This document shows, in pieces, positions 30,812 through 33,458 of a DNA stretch of 33,458 nucleotides; positions within the stretch are counted from its first letter, which is position 1; every line of letters begins with the position of its first letter. Location of the stretch: the NCBI GenBank assembly GCA_018969225.1, contig JAGWYS010000013.1, positions 1 to 33,458 of the forward strand, read 5' to 3'. This DNA is from Gemmatimonadota bacterium (GTDB lineage Bacteria; Gemmatimonadota; Gemmatimonadetes; Gemmatimonadales; Gemmatimonadaceae). The position numbers and the translations under genes were made by a program. The notes below the pieces were generated by a model that was not told where the DNA came from, made no database searches, and saw only the letters and a program-made list of their open reading frames with translations.

Positions 30812-32606
30812 CCTCCCTGGCGCCCCCGCGGCGCTGGTCCCCCTGCTGCTGGCGGTGGACCCGCACGGGTTGGGGGGGGCGGTGCTGGACCATCCGCTGC
30901 ACGAGGGGGCGCGGGCCTTTGGCACGCTGGTGCAGGCGCTGCTGCCGTCGGGGGCGCCGCTGCGTCGTCTCCCCGCCGGGGTGACCGCCGACCGTCTGTA
31001 TGGTGGCGTGGACCTGGCCGCCTCGCTGGCGGCAGGTCGGCTGGTGGCTGAGCGGGGCGTGCTGGCGCTGGCCGATGGCGGGGTGGTGGTGGTCCCCATG
31101 GCGGAGCGCCTGCCGCCGGCGGCGCGCACGGCGCTCACCGAGGTGCTGGACCAGGGCACGATCCGGCTGGCCCGCGACGGCGTGGCGGCGGAGCACGCCG
31201 CACGCGTGTGTCTTGTGCTGCTGGACGAGTCGGTGGAGGACGAGGCGGTGCCATCCGCGCTGGGGGACCGGCTGGCCTTCCGGCTGCCGCGCTCGGGGGG
31301 GGAGGCGGAGCCCGCCCCGGACACCGTGGCGGCGTGGGCGCGGCTGGTGCGCGAGGCGCGCCACCGCCTGGCGCGGCAGACGGTGGACGACCGCTGGATT
31401 GCCGCGCTGTGCGCGACCGCAGACGCCTTCGGCATTGACGGGGTGCGGGCGCCGCTGTTGGCGCTGCGGTGCGCGCGCGCGCACGCCGCCCTGCACGGCC
31501 GCCTGCTGGTGGCCGAGGCCGACGCCGAGGCGGCGGCGGCGCTGGTGCTGGCCCCTCGGGCCACGCGGTTGCCGATGCCCCCCGCCGAGCCGCCACCCCC
31601 GGCGGCGGACGAGGCGCCCCCGCCGCCCCCGACGGGGGAGGATGCGCCGCCCGACCCCCCGGAGGAGGCGGAGACGCCACAGCCTCCCGGGCTGGGGGAG
31701 TTGTTGCGCGACGCGGTGGCGGCCGCCATTCCGCCGGGGGTGCTGGCACAGCTGTTGGCCCAACTGCCGGCGGGGCGCGCGGCCGGGCGCGTGGGGGACG
31801 AGGTGGTGAGCCTGCTGCGCGGCCGGCCGCGGGGGGCGCGCACGGGGCTCCCCCGGGGCGGGGCGCGGCTGCACCTGCTGGAGACGTTACGCGCGGCGGC
31901 GCCGTGGCAGCGGGCACGCGGAGCCGCGGTCCCCAATCCGGCGCCGCGCATCACGCCAACGCGCGGAGCGGGGGGGCGGCCACGGGTGGCGATCCGGCGC
32001 GGCGACTTCCGCGTCCGCCGCTTTGTCGAGCGAACCGGCACCACGGTGCTGTTCGTGGTGGACGCGTCGGGGTCGTCGGCGCTGCAGCGGCTGGGGGAGG
32101 CCAAGGGGGCCATCGAGGTCCTGCTGGCGGAGAGCTACGCGCGGCGCGATCGCGTGAGCCTCATGGCGTTTCGGGGGCAGGGGACCGAGGTGCTGCTGCC
32201 GCCCACGCGGGCGCTGGCACGCGCGCGCAAGGTGCTGGCGGCGCTCCCGGGGGGCGGTGGGACGCCGCTGGCGCACGCGATTGACGCGGCGCTGGAGCAG
32301 GCGCTGGCCATCCGGCGGGGCGGGAGCGCGGCGATGGTGGTGCTGCTCACCGACGGGCGCGCCAACATTGCCCGGGATGGGGCACCAGGGCGCGCCGCCG
32401 CCGAAGCGGACGCGCTGGCGGCGGGGCGGCGGTTTGCGCAGGCGGGGGTGGGCGCGCTGTTCGTGGACACGTCGCCCCGCGGCGAGGCGGTGGCGCGTCG
32501 CGTGGCCGAGGCCATGCGGGCGCGGTACATCCTGCTGCCGGCGGCGGATGCCCGGGCGCTCGGGGGGCTGGTGCGGGCGGCGTTGCAGGTGGGGGACGGG
32601 GGGTGA
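30792..32606 (+). CDS. bchD: Magnesium chelatase subunit D
   Basis: Overlaps bchI; Pro/acidic-rich linker and C-terminal vWA domain TTVLFVVDASGSSALQRLGEAKGAIEVLLAESYARRDRVSLMAFRG. Confidence 0.95.
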   Translation: MPSPSPDLPGAPAALVPLLLAVDPHGLGGAVLDHPLHEGARAFGTLVQALLPSGAPLRRLPAGVTADRLYGGVDLAASLAAGRLVAERGVLALADGGVVVVPMAERLPPAARTALTEVLDQGTIRLARDGVAAEHAARVCLVLLDESVEDEAVPSALGDRLAFRLPRSGGEAEPAPDTVAAWARLVREARHRLARQTVDDRWIAALCATADAFGIDGVRAPLLALRCARAHAALHGRLLVAEADAEAAAALVLAPRATRLPMPPAEPPPPAADEAPPPPPTGEDAPPDPPEEAETPQPPGLGELLRDAVAAAIPPGVLAQLLAQLPAGRAAGRVGDEVVSLLRGRPRGARTGLPRGGARLHLLETLRAAAPWQRARGAAVPNPAPRITPTRGAGGRPRVAIRRGDFRVRRFVERTGTTVLFVVDASGSSALQRLGEAKGAIEVLLAESYARRDRVSLMAFRGQGTEVLLPPTRALARARKVLAALPGGGGTPLAHAIDAALEQALAIRRGGSAAMVVLLTDGRANIARDGAPGRAAAEADALAAGRRFAQAGVGALFVDTSPRGEAVARRVAEAMRARYILLPAADARALGGLVRAALQVGDGG

Positions 32607-33442
32607 GCGTGCTGTCGTCTGTGGCCGAGGTGGCGCCTGCCGCGCGGCGGGGCGGGGTGGTGGCCACGCGGGAAACCGCAGCGCGCGTGGCGCTCCGGTC
32701 GCTGGTGGTGGTGGTGGCGTTCTGGTGGACCGCCACCGGCGTGATCTTCGCGCTCGAGCGCTCCGCGCTCACCCGGCTGCTTGGGCTGTTGCTGGCCACG
32801 GGGCTGGCGGCGTGGGGCGCGCGCACGCTGGTGCGCGAGCGGGACGACGCGTCGCCGCGCGGGGTGCGGCGCAGTTTCCTGGGGGGCGCCTTCCTGTGGA
32901 CCTGGGTGCAGGTGGCGTTCTACGGCGGGTGGCTGGTGGGGCCCGCCTCGCGCATGGTGCCCGTGCCGGCGGAGGCGCCGTCGTGGAGCCTGGCGGTGCG
33001 TGCGGTGCTGGCCATGTTCTGGTACCAGCTGGCCATGCTGGCGGTGCTGGCGGGGGCCGGGGTGGCCTCGGCGCGCCATCGCAACCGCATCGGCTGGTGG
33101 TCGCTGCTGTTGTTCTGGATCACGCACCAGGCGGCCTGCCTCAACATCTTCCTGGGGGTGGAGAACCCCGGGCGCGGCTTCTTCCCCGAGCGGCTGGCGT
33201 ACCTCGAGTCGTACTTCGGTCCGGCGCGCACCAGCTGGTGGCTCCCGGCGTCGGTGGCCATGCTGCTGGCGTTCACATTGCGCGCCGTGGTGCACGGGCT
33301 GCGTGACGCCACGCCGGCCCGGCGGCAGGCGATGCTGCTGCTGGCCGTGCTGGGGACGCTGGGGGTGTTCGAACTGTCGGTGCTGGCCGTGCCCGCCACG
33401 CTGCCGTTGTGGGAGGCGTTCCTCGCGCTGCGGGGGTACTAG
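32603..33442 (+). CDS. puhE: PuhE-like putative photosynthetic complex assembly protein (DUF3623 family)
   Basis: Multi-TM; HRNRIGWWSLLLFWITHQAACLNIFLGVENPGRGFFPERLAYLESYFG typical of PuhE; GTGA overlap with bchD. Confidence 0.88.
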   Translation: MSVLSSVAEVAPAARRGGVVATRETAARVALRSLVVVVAFWWTATGVIFALERSALTRLLGLLLATGLAAWGARTLVRERDDASPRGVRRSFLGGAFLWTWVQVAFYGGWLVGPASRMVPVPAEAPSWSLAVRAVLAMFWYQLAMLAVLAGAGVASARHRNRIGWWSLLLFWITHQAACLNIFLGVENPGRGFFPERLAYLESYFGPARTSWWLPASVAMLLAFTLRAVVHGLRDATPARRQAMLLLAVLGTLGVFELSVLAVPATLPLWEAFLALRGY

Positions 33443-33458
33443 GCGGGGGTACCCGGCG

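Overview
The window is a dense, GC-rich bacterial photosynthesis gene cluster (PGC) for a type-II reaction centre. Plus-strand block: bchN(partial)-bchB-bchH-bchL-bchM-orf110-acsF-lhaA-puhA(split into two ORFs)-puhB-puhC. Minus-strand block: pufB-pufA-like-pufA-pufL-pufM-pufC, followed downstream by a four-gene non-photosynthetic cassette (vWA protein, PP2C phosphatase, Ser/Thr-kinase-like protein, 605-aa membrane protein). Then come bchO (+), crtF / bchCXYZ (-) and bchI-bchD-puhE (+). Gene content and order, the split H subunit and the puf proteins suggest a Gemmatimonadota-like (or related horizontally acquired) PGC; this taxonomic call is inference. The most unusual points are: (1) a TerY-P-like vWA/PP2C/kinase signalling cassette plus a membrane partner between the puh and puf operons; (2) an H subunit split between its membrane helix and its cytoplasmic domain; (3) a puf operon with one beta and two divergent alpha genes; (4) Ala/Pro-rich tails on PufA, PufM and PufC, all expected on the periplasmic side; (5) three aligned TGT-N12-ACA (PpsR/CrtJ-type) boxes upstream of pufB, bchC and crtF, with shared promoter architecture at two of them. 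No mobile elements, CRISPR arrays, tRNAs or rRNAs were recognised.
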